The notes under the pieces: generated by a model | What the model was told of the DNA's origin: nothing | The model's database searches: none | What the model saw: only the letters and a program-made list of their open reading frames with translations | Program-made: the position numbers and the translations under genes | Shown: piece after piece, positions 1 to 8,918 of the stretch | Position numbering within the stretch: position 1 is the first letter of the stretch | Layout: each line of letters starts with the position of its first letter | Source: Gammaproteobacteria bacterium | GTDB taxonomy: Bacteria; Pseudomonadota; Gammaproteobacteria; Steroidobacterales; Steroidobacteraceae | Assembly: GCA_025358295.1 (NCBI GenBank) | Contig: JANYJY010000041.1 | Location: 47,410 to 111,409, forward strand | DNA length: 64,000 nt | Reading direction: 5' to 3'

Positions 1-1
1 G

Positions 2-898
2 GTCGGCGCCTGGGGGTTCGCGCGCGGCGGCATGGGCGCGATCTCCAACGCGCTCGGTGCGTCCTTCGAAGCCAGCGGCGGCACCATCCGCAGCGGTGCG
101 CCGGTCGCAAAAATTCTAGTGCGTAACGGCCGCGCGTCCGGCGTCGCGCTGGCCGACGGCGAGGAAATTCGCGCGCCGTTGGTGATTTCGAATCTCGACG
201 TGCGCCGCACCTTTCTCGAGACCATGGACGCCAAGGATTTGCCGGAAGAGTTCCTGGGCCAGGTGAAGAATTTCAAGATTCGCGGTTCATCGGGAAAGCT
301 CAACATCGCCCTGGATGGTCTGCCGCAATTTCCGGCCATTCCACCGGGCTCGCCCTGTACGCGCGGCGATATGCATGTGACCGACACCATCGAAATGATG
401 GAGCGCGCCTATGACGATTGGAAGGACGGCCGCTGGTCGCGGGCGCCTTACATCGACATGCTCATTCCCTCGCAGATCGATCCGACCATGGTTCCCGCTG
501 GCAAGCACTATATGTCGGTATTCGTTCAGTACTGCCCGTACGAACTGGCCGACGGCCCATGGGATGCCGCCAAGCGCCAGGCTTTCGGTGATACCGTCAT
601 CAACACCATTGCGCAGCACAGTCCGAATTTCAAGAATCTGATTCTGCACGCCGAGATACGTACACCCTGGGATATCGAGAACGAAGTGGGCCTTACGGAA
701 GGCAATATTTTTCAAGGTGAATTGACCATGGATCAGCTGCTGTTCAACCGGCCTGTGCCGGGCTACGCGCAGTATCGGTCGCCGGTGCGGGGCGTCTATA
801 TGTGCGGTTCCAGCACGCATCCGGGCGGCGGCGTCATGGGCGCGCCCGGCGCCAACGCGGCGCGCGCCGTGCTGCGCGATCTCGGCAGGGCGCCGTGA
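2..898 (+). CDS. PYROXD2-like FAD-dependent oxidoreductase, C-terminal part (5' truncated by window edge)
   Basis: The frame is open from base 2, so the N-terminal FAD-binding Rossmann segment lies upstream of the window; 298 residues are visible. They resemble the C-terminal half of the phytoene-desaturase/PYROXD2 branch of flavin amine-oxidase-fold enzymes: an early GGMGAISNAL segment, a strand ending VISNLD, and near the C-terminus the glycine-rich HPGGGVMGAPG stretch that closes around FAD in this family. The substrate is unknown. The stop overlaps the GTG start of a paralog by four bases (GTGA), so the two are probably co-translated and may act as a pair. Family assignment is firm; function is not. 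Confidence 0.85.
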   Translation, partial: VGAWGFARGGMGAISNALGASFEASGGTIRSGAPVAKILVRNGRASGVALADGEEIRAPLVISNLDVRRTFLETMDAKDLPEEFLGQVKNFKIRGSSGKLNIALDGLPQFPAIPPGSPCTRGDMHVTDTIEMMERAYDDWKDGRWSRAPYIDMLIPSQIDPTMVPAGKHYMSVFVQYCPYELADGPWDAAKRQAFGDTVINTIAQHSPNFKNLILHAEIRTPWDIENEVGLTEGNIFQGELTMDQLLFNRPVPGYAQYRSPVRGVYMCGSSTHPGGGVMGAPGANAARAVLRDLGRAP

Positions 899-2496
899 GC
901 GTGGCGGCACCGGCTGCACCATCGCGCTACGACTGCGTCGTCATCGGCGGTGGTCACAATGGACTGGTCTGCGCCGCCACGCTGGCTCGCGGCGGCCGCT
1001 CGGTTCTGCTGCTCGAGGCTGCGGCTCAAGTGGGCGGAGCGGCGCTGACGCGCGAGTTTGCGCCTGGGTTTCGCGTGTCGGCCGGCGCGCATTTGCTGCA
1101 TCTGATGCCCGCGGATCTGTTGCGCGACTTACGGGTGGAATCGCATGGGCTCGAATGGGCGGCGCGGGGGATGAGCACCACCGCGTTGTTGCCCGGCGGC
1201 GCGCGGCTGGTGGTGGGGGAACTCGAACTTGGCGATGGCGCGTTGCAAGGCCTGTCGACCAAGGACGCGCAGGCTTATTCGGCGTACGCAGCGCGCATGC
1301 GGCGGTTTGCCGCGGCTCTGGTACCGATGTTCTCGCGCGTGCCGCCGCGTCTGGGCACCACGGATTGGTCGGATCGCCTGGCCATGCTCAAGCTTGGCTG
1401 GCAGATCCGCCGGTTGGGCAAGCGCGACATGCGCGAACTGCTGCGTATCGGCGGAATGAATGTCTACGACCTGCTCGAAGAGAATTTCGATTCTGCCGCG
1501 CTCAAGGGAGCCTTGGGCTTCGACGCCGTGCTCGGCGCCAATTTCGGGCCACGCTCTCCCGGCACGGTGCTGACGCTGCTGTATCGACTGGCCGCGGAAT
1601 CTGCCGCAGGCGCCGCGGGTTTGTCTCAGCCGAAGGGTGGCATGGGTGCGCTATGCAACGCGCTGGCCAAGGCCGCGAGCGCTGCCGGGGCCGTCATTCG
1701 CACTGCTGCACCGGTGGCGCGCATTTCGGTGGAAGGCGATCGCATCGCGGGTGTCGTGCTCGAGTCCGGCGAAAGCATCGCCGCGCACACTGTGATTTCC
1801 AGTGCCGATCCCAAGACGACTTTTCTGAGGTTGCTGGGCGCGCGCTACCTCGACACGGGCTTCGTGCGTCGAGTCGACCATATCCGCTCGCGGGGACTCG
1901 CAGCCAAGCTGCACTTGGCGTTGAATCGCCTGCCGGCGTTTGCCGGCGTGGGCGAGGCGAATTTGCGCGGACGATTGCTTATCGCGCCGTCGTTGCAGCA
2001 CATTGAGCATGCGTACAACCATGCCAAGTACGGAGAATTTTCCGCCGCGCCGGTCATGGAGATCACGGTTCCTACCGTGAATGACGCCACGCTGGCGCCC
2101 GCCGGCGGGCACGTGCTGTCGGCGATCGTTCAATATGCCCCCTATACCCTCAAAGCGGGTTGGCAGGCAGGCAAGCAAGCGTTCATGGATGCCGCGTTGG
2201 ATACCTTGGAACAATTCTCACACGGACTTCGCGGCAGTATCGTTGGTGCGGAGTTGCTGACTCCTGACGATATGGAGCGGGAATTCCGCATGAGCGGCGG
2301 TCATTGGCATCACGGGGATCTGGCCTTCGACCAATTCCTGATGGTTCGCCCGGTGCCCGGCGCGGCTCAGTATCGAACACCTGTGGACGGGCTGTTCCTG
2401 TGCGGAGCCGGCTGCCACCCCGGCGGCGGAGTCATGGGCGTTGCCGGCCGCAATGCCGCGCAGCAAGTACTCACAATGGGCATGAAATCACCATGA
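895..2496 (+). CDS. PYROXD2-like FAD-dependent oxidoreductase
   Basis: A 533-residue protein of the same family as its upstream neighbour, complete here. The N-terminus has the dinucleotide-binding motif VIGGGHNGLVCAATLA (about residues 13-28) followed by an acidic LLLEAAAQVGG ribose-binding strand end; the C-terminus repeats the HPGGGVMGVAG FAD motif. The GTG at 895 is chosen because it overlaps the previous stop and leaves a short N-terminus before the FAD fold; the frame stays open further upstream, but that part would lie inside the neighbour. Tandem paralogs next to a GcvT-like protein and a transporter ATPase suggest oxidation of an imported nitrogen compound (inference). Confidence 0.85.
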   Translation: MSVAAPAAPSRYDCVVIGGGHNGLVCAATLARGGRSVLLLEAAAQVGGAALTREFAPGFRVSAGAHLLHLMPADLLRDLRVESHGLEWAARGMSTTALLPGGARLVVGELELGDGALQGLSTKDAQAYSAYAARMRRFAAALVPMFSRVPPRLGTTDWSDRLAMLKLGWQIRRLGKRDMRELLRIGGMNVYDLLEENFDSAALKGALGFDAVLGANFGPRSPGTVLTLLYRLAAESAAGAAGLSQPKGGMGALCNALAKAASAAGAVIRTAAPVARISVEGDRIAGVVLESGESIAAHTVISSADPKTTFLRLLGARYLDTGFVRRVDHIRSRGLAAKLHLALNRLPAFAGVGEANLRGRLLIAPSLQHIEHAYNHAKYGEFSAAPVMEITVPTVNDATLAPAGGHVLSAIVQYAPYTLKAGWQAGKQAFMDAALDTLEQFSHGLRGSIVGAELLTPDDMEREFRMSGGHWHHGDLAFDQFLMVRPVPGAAQYRTPVDGLFLCGAGCHPGGGVMGVAGRNAAQQVLTMGMKSP

Positions 2497-3695
2497 CTGA
2501 TTCCCCGGCACCGCATTACAAACAGCCGCTGCTGAAGACCCCGTTCCATGAGCGTGCGCGGGCCTTGAGCCAAATCGACAGCTTCATTCCATGGGCCGGA
2601 TACACCACCGTCGATGTATTCACCACGATGGAGCAGGAATATTTCGCGGTTAGAAATGCCACCACGCTGTATGACTTGACGCCGATGGTGAAGTACCGCG
2701 TATCGGGTCCCGATGCGGTGCCCTACCTGAACCGCCTGGTCACGCGAGATGTTGCGAAGCTCAAGCCGGATCGCGTCGCCTATGTCGTGTGGTGCAACGA
2801 TGCGGGTCATCTCATCGATGACGGCACGATATTCCGCTTGGGTGCGGGCGAGTACCGAATTTGCACCGCCGAACGCCAGATCGATTGGCTGCTGGACTCG
2901 GCGATCGGCTTCGACGTCCAGATCGGCGAAGTCACTGAGCAGATTGCGGCCCTTGCGGTCCAAGGTCCGACCTCCTGCGCCATGCTCAAGGCGGCGGGCC
3001 TGCGCGGCATTGAATTGCTCAAGCCGTTTGAAATCGGCTATTTCTCGCTCGGCGAACATCGGTTGACGCTGTCGCGCACGGGGTTTACCGGCGACTTGGG
3101 TTATGAGGTCTGGATGGATCCGGCTGCGGCCGAGACCATATGGGACATTTTGATGGCGGCGGGCCGCTCGCGCGGCATTCGTGCCATCGGCTCACAGGCG
3201 TTGAATATGGCGCGCATCGAAGCCGGATTTATCATGCCGAACGTCGATTTCGTGTCCGCCGAGCACACGATTCGCACCGGCCGCGACCGCTCGCCTCTGG
3301 AACTGGGCTTGGGCTGGCTGGTCGATTTCAACAAGGGTCACTTCACTGGCCGCCGGGCTTTGCTCACGGAGAAGAAACAGGGGTCGCGCCGGCAACTCGT
3401 CGGCCTGGACATCGCCGGCAACAAGCCGGCCCACAACGCCCTGATTTACACCGATGACGGCGGCAAGCGTGAAATCGGCAGCGTCACCTCGGCAATGTGG
3501 TCACCGACTTGCAAGCGCAACATCGCCCTTGCTATCGTCGATGCACCACATTTCCAAGTCGGATCGACGGTTTGGGCGGAAATCTATTTGAATCGTGAAC
3601 TCGTATGGGAGCGTCGAATGTCGCGAGCGCAGGTCGTGGAGCGACCCTTTTTCGTGCCTGAACGGCGCCGCGCGACCCCGCCAGCGGAGTTCTAG
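2493..3695 (+). CDS. Aminomethyltransferase (GcvT/DmdA-like) family protein
   Basis: A 400-residue protein with the GcvT folate-binding fold (about residues 40-290) and the glycine-cleavage T C-terminal barrel (about 300-395). Visible family features are VRNATTLYDLTPMVKYRVSG near residue 55, LAVQGPTS near 150, and SRTGFTGDLGYEVW near 195. GcvT-fold proteins usually move one-carbon units from a methylated amine or sulfonium to tetrahydrofolate; DmdA is one example. The start ATG overlaps the previous stop (ATGA), tying it to the two flavoproteins. The likely role is handling a methyl or methylene group released from the operon's substrate; the substrate cannot be read from sequence. Confidence 0.82.
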   Translation: MTDSPAPHYKQPLLKTPFHERARALSQIDSFIPWAGYTTVDVFTTMEQEYFAVRNATTLYDLTPMVKYRVSGPDAVPYLNRLVTRDVAKLKPDRVAYVVWCNDAGHLIDDGTIFRLGAGEYRICTAERQIDWLLDSAIGFDVQIGEVTEQIAALAVQGPTSCAMLKAAGLRGIELLKPFEIGYFSLGEHRLTLSRTGFTGDLGYEVWMDPAAAETIWDILMAAGRSRGIRAIGSQALNMARIEAGFIMPNVDFVSAEHTIRTGRDRSPLELGLGWLVDFNKGHFTGRRALLTEKKQGSRRQLVGLDIAGNKPAHNALIYTDDGGKREIGSVTSAMWSPTCKRNIALAIVDAPHFQVGSTVWAEIYLNRELVWERRMSRAQVVERPFFVPERRRATPPAEF

Positions 3696-3700
3696 GACGC

Positions 3701-4843
3701 GTGGTCGCTACGCCGAAATCCATCGCTGACCGGCCCTGGCTCGATCCGGACGCGAAACCGCAAATCGTCATCGAGAGCATCAACAAGAGCTTCGGCGCAT
3801 TCACCGCGGTGGACAGCGTGAACCTGCGCATCTACAAGGGCGAAATGTTCGCGCTGGTCGGCGCCTCCGGTTGCGGTAAGACGACGCTATTGCGCATGCT
3901 GGCCGGCTTCGCCAGCCCGAGTGCCGGACGCATCCTGATCGAAGATGCGGACATGACCAAGGTGCCGCCGCACGAGCGTCCGGTCAACATGATGTTCCAG
4001 TCGTATGCCCTGTTTCCCCACATGACGGTGGAGGAAAACGTGGGGTACGGACTGCGCCGCATGAGCCTGGACAAGCCGGTCAAGCAGAAGAGAATTCAGG
4101 AAGCGTTGGACATGGTGCAGTTGGCGGCCTTGGCCAAGCGCAAGCCGCATCAACTGTCGGGCGGGCAGCGGCAGCGCGTCGCCCTGGCGCGGTCGCTCAT
4201 TCGCAGGCCGAAAGTATTGCTGCTCGATGAGCCGCTGAGCGCCCTCGACAAGAAATTGCGCGAGCAGACGCAATTCGAGCTGATGAACATACAGTCCCAG
4301 GTGGGCATCACCTTCGTATTCGTCACCCACGATCAAGACGAGGCCATGGCGCTGTCGACGCGAATAGCGGTCATGAACCGCGGCCAGGTGGTGCAGGTGG
4401 GCACGCCGTCCGAGATCTATGAGTTTCCGCAAAATCGCTTCGTGGCCGACTTCATCGGGACTACGAATTTATTCGAAGGCACCGTCAGCGGCAGCGAGCC
4501 GGGCCACCTCATCATCCGCAGCGCCGAAGCGGGCTGTGATCTGATTGTGGATGAATTAGGACGCTTCGGCAGCGGCCAGCGTGTTTGGGTGGCGTTGCGG
4601 CCGGAGAAAATCCGCTTGAGCAAGGAGCCGGTTGCCGGCAATCGCTTCAATCAGATCAAGGGCATGGTTTGGGAGCTGGGCTATCTCGGCAATCGGTCGA
4701 CCTATCGGATCAAGACCGAGACCGGCAAGCTCGTGACCGTGTTCGCCCAGAACGATCGGCGCACCTCGGAGTGGTCCATTGACTGGAGCGACGAAGTGTA
4801 TTTGAGCTGGACCGCCAATTGTGCGGTGGTTTTGCAGCAGTGA
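3701..4843 (+). CDS. Polyamine-type ABC transporter ATP-binding protein (PotA-like)
   Basis: A 380-residue ABC ATPase. Walker A is GASGCGKTT (about residues 52-60), the signature is LSGGQRQRVALARS (about 150), Walker B LLLDEPLSALD follows, and the switch His lies in VTHDQDEAM. A C-terminal TOBE region (about 290-375) is typical of the PotA/MalK class. It starts at a GTG five bases after the preceding stop, as the last gene of the operon. No permease or binding protein is in view, so they must lie upstream of base 1 or elsewhere. The operon setting suggests import of the compound handled by the flavoproteins and GcvT-like protein. Confidence 0.88.
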   Translation: MVATPKSIADRPWLDPDAKPQIVIESINKSFGAFTAVDSVNLRIYKGEMFALVGASGCGKTTLLRMLAGFASPSAGRILIEDADMTKVPPHERPVNMMFQSYALFPHMTVEENVGYGLRRMSLDKPVKQKRIQEALDMVQLAALAKRKPHQLSGGQRQRVALARSLIRRPKVLLLDEPLSALDKKLREQTQFELMNIQSQVGITFVFVTHDQDEAMALSTRIAVMNRGQVVQVGTPSEIYEFPQNRFVADFIGTTNLFEGTVSGSEPGHLIIRSAEAGCDLIVDELGRFGSGQRVWVALRPEKIRLSKEPVAGNRFNQIKGMVWELGYLGNRSTYRIKTETGKLVTVFAQNDRRTSEWSIDWSDEVYLSWTANCAVVLQQ

Positions 4844-4890
4844 TGAGATACTTCGGCGCCGGCAACTGACAACTCGGCCAAAGGCTACAC

Positions 4891-6012
4891 ATGCAAACTC
4901 GATTCGGCACTTTCATCGCCGCGTGCTGCGCCGGCGTGCTCTTCCTAGCGGGCACGGCGCCTGCGCTCGCGGGCAAGACTCAAAACGTCGTACTCATCGT
5001 CAGCGATGGATTGCGCTGGCAGGAAGTGTTCACGGGCGCCGACAACGCGCTGCTGAACGATAAGGCAGGCGGCAATTGGCTGGCGGAGCCGGAACTGCGC
5101 AAGCGTTACTGGCGCGAGGATCCTGTCGCCCGTCGCGCATTGCTGTTTCCATTCCTCTGGAAAACGGTGGCCAAACAGGGCCAGATCCTCGGCAATCAAT
5201 TGAAGGGCAGCGTGGCGCACGTCACGAACGGCAAGGCCTTCTCGTATCCCGGGTACAACGAAATGTCCACGGGCTATCCGAACGATGCCATCACCAGCAA
5301 CGAATTTGGGCCGAACCCGAATGCGACGGTGTTCGAGTGGCTGAATAAATTCGATGAATTTCGCGGCAAGGTTGCCGTTTATGGCACATGGGATGTGTAC
5401 AAGAACATCTTCAACGTTAGCCGCAGCGGTCTTACCATACAGACCGGCTGGTCGCTGCCGCATAAGGCACATGAGACGCCGCGCGACGCTCTGTTGCATG
5501 AGCTCTATGAGACGACGACTCATTTCGACGAAGAAGACGTCGATAACTCGCTGTTGCAGATTCCCCTGTTGGACTACGTCAAGTCGTCACATCCGCGCGT
5601 TCTATTCGTCGGGTACGGCGAGACCGACAATTGGGCGCACCAGGGCCGTTACGACCTGGTTCTGGACAGCGCGCATCGCATGGATCATTTCGTGCAGCAG
5701 TTGTGGGAGACCATGCAGGCCATGCCTCAGTACCATGGCAATACGACTTTCATCATCACGACCGATCATGGCCGTGGCAGCGGCTTGACCGAGTGGAAAG
5801 AGCACGGCGTGGAGGAGAAGGGCTCCGAAAATATCTGGATCGCAATCATGGGGCCGGACACGACGCCTTTGGGCGAGCGCACCCATATCGGTCCCGTGGC
5901 GCAGGCCCAAATCGCGGCGACGCTGGCGGCCCTTGTCGGCAAGGACTATCACCACGACGTGCCCAAGGCCGCATTGCCACTGACCGAGGTCCTGAACTCC
6001 GGTCAGAAGTAG
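4891..6012 (+). CDS. Secreted alkaline phosphatase-superfamily hydrolase
   Basis: A 373-residue protein with a clear signal peptide (residues 1 to about 27, ending APALAG). The mature part begins KTQNVVLIVSDGLRWQEVF, the first metal-site strand of alkaline phosphatase/type I phosphodiesterase/sulfatase-fold enzymes; a second metal site is visible in ITTDHGRGSG (about residue 288), with a downstream HGVEE. The fold implies hydrolysis of a phosphate or sulfate ester in the periplasm. It lies 47 bases after the ABC ATPase gene and may be transcribed with it or alone. Substrate unknown. Confidence 0.8.
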   Translation: MQTRFGTFIAACCAGVLFLAGTAPALAGKTQNVVLIVSDGLRWQEVFTGADNALLNDKAGGNWLAEPELRKRYWREDPVARRALLFPFLWKTVAKQGQILGNQLKGSVAHVTNGKAFSYPGYNEMSTGYPNDAITSNEFGPNPNATVFEWLNKFDEFRGKVAVYGTWDVYKNIFNVSRSGLTIQTGWSLPHKAHETPRDALLHELYETTTHFDEEDVDNSLLQIPLLDYVKSSHPRVLFVGYGETDNWAHQGRYDLVLDSAHRMDHFVQQLWETMQAMPQYHGNTTFIITTDHGRGSGLTEWKEHGVEEKGSENIWIAIMGPDTTPLGERTHIGPVAQAQIAATLAALVGKDYHHDVPKAALPLTEVLNSGQK

Positions 6013-6019
6013 TCGACTT

Positions 6020-6043
6020 AAGCGGCGGCGTTCATCGCCGCTT
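6020..6043. terminator. Bidirectional stem-loop between convergent genes
   Basis: AAGCGGCG and CGCCGCTT form a perfect 8-bp stem with an 8-base loop between the stop at 6012 and the end of the minus-strand RidA gene. There is no long T run on either side, so efficient intrinsic termination is only a suggestion from position and stem strength. Confidence 0.4.
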
Positions 6044-6553
6044 GGCTGCGATGACTTCAACTTCCAGCAGCGCACCTGGAAGGACCAGCGCCGCAACTTG
6101 CACCGCGCTGCGCGCCGGTTTGTTTGGCTGCTCCTTGGTGCCGAAGAATTGACTGTAGCCGGCCATCAATGCCGGAAAATTGAGCTTATTGTCATTAGCC
6201 GGATCGGCGACCATGAATACCGTCATTTTCACCACGTCGCCCATGCCCAGGCCGAGCTTCGCCAGCGTGCCTTTGATGGAATTGAGCACGCTGACGGTCT
6301 GAGTTTGCATGTCGCCGAAAACCGGCGCGGTGCCCTTGGGCGCGTCCTTGTTGACGGCGGCTGGTAGTGCGCCGCTGACGTACACGGTATCGACACCGGC
6401 GGCCACCGTGACCGCGGCAGAAATAGGGAAGGGATTACCGTCGGGCAGCGGGGTGCGCACCACGTCTTCTGCAGCGAGGGCTGCGCCGGAGGCAGTGGTA
6501 GCCAGAATCGCCAAGCTGAGCAGCAGTGGCCATCGACGGTCGAATTTTTGCAT
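6032..6553 (-). CDS. Exported RidA (YjgF/UK114) family protein
   Basis: A 173-residue protein with an N-terminal signal peptide (about 1-26, ending GAALAAED) followed by a full RidA domain. The conserved active-site Arg is in PARSAVQVAAL and the conserved C-terminal strand EVEVIA is present. RidA proteins hydrolyse reactive imines/enamines to ketones and ammonia; cytosolic forms lack a leader. The start is the ATG preceded by GGGGAGATT (reverse strand) 4-6 bases upstream. The gene is the third in a minus-strand run after a flavin amine oxidase and a cytochrome c, suggesting it deaminates imines made outside the cytoplasm by the oxidase (inference). Confidence 0.85.
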   Translation of the reverse strand: MQKFDRRWPLLLSLAILATTASGAALAAEDVVRTPLPDGNPFPISAAVTVAAGVDTVYVSGALPAAVNKDAPKGTAPVFGDMQTQTVSVLNSIKGTLAKLGLGMGDVVKMTVFMVADPANDNKLNFPALMAGYSQFFGTKEQPNKPARSAVQVAALVLPGALLEVEVIAAKRR

Positions 6554-6624
6554 TCCAATCTCCCCAGATTTTGTCGAGGTTAATAGCTTAATCGCATGAA
6601 TAATAAAATTAATATGCCAAACAT

Positions 6625-7074
6625 TTAAGGCGGATGGGGCAGCGATGCCACCTGTGCGGCGGTGACATTGCCCTTCCATCGATTGCCGAAATGGTTGCGC
6701 AAGTAGTTGACCACATCGGCAATGCGCGAGTCGCTCAGACGAACCGCGCCGAACTCCGTCGCCTGAGACACCGGTTGGCCGAACGCCGGCATGCCGTTTC
6801 TGCCGTTGAGTATGGTCAATGCCACGTATTCCCAGGATACCAGTGCCGGGTCGCCGGCAAGTTTCGGATAATGCCCCGCACCGACGGCACCTTGAGCGTC
6901 GGGCATGTGGCAGCCCTGGCAGATATGTTGATAGACCTGGGCGCCGGTGACCGCAGTGATGCCCGCTGCCGCATTGAAGGCGGGATCATCCGCACGGGCG
7001 GCCGCCGCGTAGCTCAAGGCCGTCACAAGGGCCGCGATGCGCAGCATCTTGAGTCGGTTGCCGGTGGCGGTCAC
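6625..7074 (-). CDS. Class I c-type cytochrome, periplasmic
   Basis: About 149 residues with a signal peptide (ends near ARADD) and a single haem-binding CQGCH motif about 54 residues in; the likely axial Met lies in NGMPAFG and a C-terminal helix contains VVNYLRNHFGN. The GTG at 7074-7072 overlaps the upstream amine-oxidase stop by four bases (GTGA); an ATG at 7047 is the alternative start and would also leave a signal peptide. Overlap with a flavin amine oxidase suggests it accepts electrons from that enzyme, making the oxidase a dehydrogenase in practice (inference). Confidence 0.82.
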   Translation of the reverse strand: MTATGNRLKMLRIAALVTALSYAAAARADDPAFNAAAGITAVTGAQVYQHICQGCHMPDAQGAVGAGHYPKLAGDPALVSWEYVALTILNGRNGMPAFGQPVSQATEFGAVRLSDSRIADVVNYLRNHFGNRWKGNVTAAQVASLPHPP

Positions 7075-8681
7075 GCCCTTTCTCCCTGCGCGACGGCGCG
7101 GCGATGCAGTCTCGCGACCGCATCGAGCGCCGACGTCACGGCGCCTTCCTGCCAGCCGCCGATGAACGAGGCGTGTTCGCCCGCCAGAGCAATGCGTTCG
7201 TCGACCGCACACAAATCGTCGTAGTGCTTGGCGCGGGCATCCTCGGTCCACAGCCCGAAGCAGCCCATGCTGAACGGGGCGCGATGCCAGGCAACCGCGA
7301 CGCCGTTGTCGAACTCGCCGTGATATTGAGGGTGTATCTGGCTGCCGTATTCCAGGGCCTTGCGCACGCGTTCATCCGGCGTCATGGCGGTGAAGTCCAT
7401 GGCGTTGATGCCGAAAATGTACGCACCCAGCAGGACTCCCTTCCCGGCGCCGTGAAATCCGGTGCTGGGATATGAGATGACGGTAATGGGTAAGTCGGTG
7501 TAACTGACGCCGCCATAGATATGATCGTCCTCTTCCCAGAATCTGCGTTTGAACTGCAGGCCTACCTTGACCGAGGAAACGTATGGAACCGCGGAAATCG
7601 CCGCCGCCATAGTCGGTCCGACATTCATGGGAATCTGCGCCAGAATGGGCAGCGGAATGGTGCACAAACACCAATCTGCTCGGGCCTGCAGCGAGGTTCC
7701 TGGCTTGCTCATGTCCTCATAGGTCACGTTGACGTTCCGATCGTCCTGACGGATCTCCGTGACCTTGGCGTTGTAGCGAATCAGCGGACCCAATTCGCGA
7801 CCGAACGCTTCGCCGATCCTACCCATGCCCCCCACCGGCTGGAACAAGGTAGGCTGCATATCGAATCTGTCGCCGGCGGATATACCCGACCAAAGCTTGG
7901 AATCCAACATATCGGTCAGGCCGATGGGCACTGAGGCGATAGGTCGGCCGTTCAAGCCGCCGCCGGGTTCCTTCTGAAAGCCGCGCCGATCGCTGCCCGC
8001 ACGATTCGCGACATAGGCATTGGACTTGTCCAATGCCCCCCACTCGCGCAGGGATTCGTATAATTTTTCCTGATCTTCCTTGCTCACCGACGCATCGAGG
8101 GCGCTTTGCCGCGTGGCCTTGGACAGCAACTCGGCCACATGACCTTGATAGTCCGCCTTGATCTCGCGATAGCGCTGGGGTTTGCCGCCGAATGCTCGGC
8201 TGCTATGCAGGTAGGCGTTGTAGTTCACCTGCACGAATGGTTCGAGCGGTACGCCGAGACGCTTGCAATAATGCAGCATGGCGCGGTGATGATAAGGAAT
8301 GCGCCACGGTCCGGGGTTCAGGTACAAGTCTTTGTCGAAACGGCACTCCTGCGTGAGTCCACCGAGCTCCGTGATACGGTCGCCGCCGCGCACCGTCCAG
8401 TTGCGTCCCCCCGCGCGGCCGTTGAATTCCAAGATCTGCACCCGATACCCGGCATTGCGCAATTCGTAGGCCGCGCACATGCCGGCCAAACCCGCACCGA
8501 GAATCAACACGGACGCACCCTTGGGCGCACTTTGCAGGTCGACCGGTCCTAGGTACGGGGACTCGGCCGCAAGCCCCAAGCTGCTCATGGCCTGGTACAT
8601 GGCAGATCCGCCGGCGGTGATGCCGATCATCCGCAGCAATTCGCGCCGCGTGGGCGAGGGCGCTTCGAAATCTTCCTGCAT
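7071..8681 (-). CDS. Flavin monoamine oxidase family protein with Tat-like leader
   Basis: A 536-residue flavoenzyme. The N-terminus has a twin-arginine element (SPTRRELLRMIGITAGG, residues about 9-25) followed by a hydrophobic stretch, suggesting Tat export of a folded flavoprotein. The FAD fold starts at VLILGAGLAGMCAAYEL (about residue 59), followed by RAGGRNWT, and the C-terminal AGEHASFIGGWQEGAVTSA is the amine-oxidase FAD-closing motif. The start ATG leaves the Tat element near the N-terminus; upstream codons in frame look non-coding. It overlaps the cytochrome c gene and precedes an exported RidA. Substrate unknown; amine or amino acid oxidation is the family role. Confidence 0.85.
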   Translation of the reverse strand: MQEDFEAPSPTRRELLRMIGITAGGSAMYQAMSSLGLAAESPYLGPVDLQSAPKGASVLILGAGLAGMCAAYELRNAGYRVQILEFNGRAGGRNWTVRGGDRITELGGLTQECRFDKDLYLNPGPWRIPYHHRAMLHYCKRLGVPLEPFVQVNYNAYLHSSRAFGGKPQRYREIKADYQGHVAELLSKATRQSALDASVSKEDQEKLYESLREWGALDKSNAYVANRAGSDRRGFQKEPGGGLNGRPIASVPIGLTDMLDSKLWSGISAGDRFDMQPTLFQPVGGMGRIGEAFGRELGPLIRYNAKVTEIRQDDRNVNVTYEDMSKPGTSLQARADWCLCTIPLPILAQIPMNVGPTMAAAISAVPYVSSVKVGLQFKRRFWEEDDHIYGGVSYTDLPITVISYPSTGFHGAGKGVLLGAYIFGINAMDFTAMTPDERVRKALEYGSQIHPQYHGEFDNGVAVAWHRAPFSMGCFGLWTEDARAKHYDDLCAVDERIALAGEHASFIGGWQEGAVTSALDAVARLHRRAVAQGERA

Positions 8682-8918
8682 GGCCACCTCAATAACGAAG
8701 AAGGGCCCGCGATCGGGCCCCGTCCGTGCGCGATACGCACGCGAGTCCTCTCTTATCACACGAAGCAGGGCTGCAGGCAAGGCGGCGGCGCTGCTACCGC
8801 GCACGGCGGCCGAGGGGGGGCGGCAGGCACATGCGCAAGAGCAAATCTGCCGCAATTTTGCTTTTTATATTATACTCGTAACATTACAAAGATCACGGCG
8901 TTTGCGAGGGTGACAATC
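8682..8918. promoter_or_regulatory. Divergent control region between amine oxidase and carnitine dehydrogenase genes
   Basis: This 237-base gap separates divergent genes. On the amine-oxidase side, GGGCCC (8703-8708) and GGGCCC (8715-8720) pair around a 6-base loop, a stable hairpin 22-39 bases before the oxidase start. On the carnitine side an AT-rich block (8854-8888) stands out from the GC-rich background and contains TATACT (8871-8876), a good -10 candidate; no convincing -35 is seen, which would fit an activated promoter. Confidence 0.4.
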
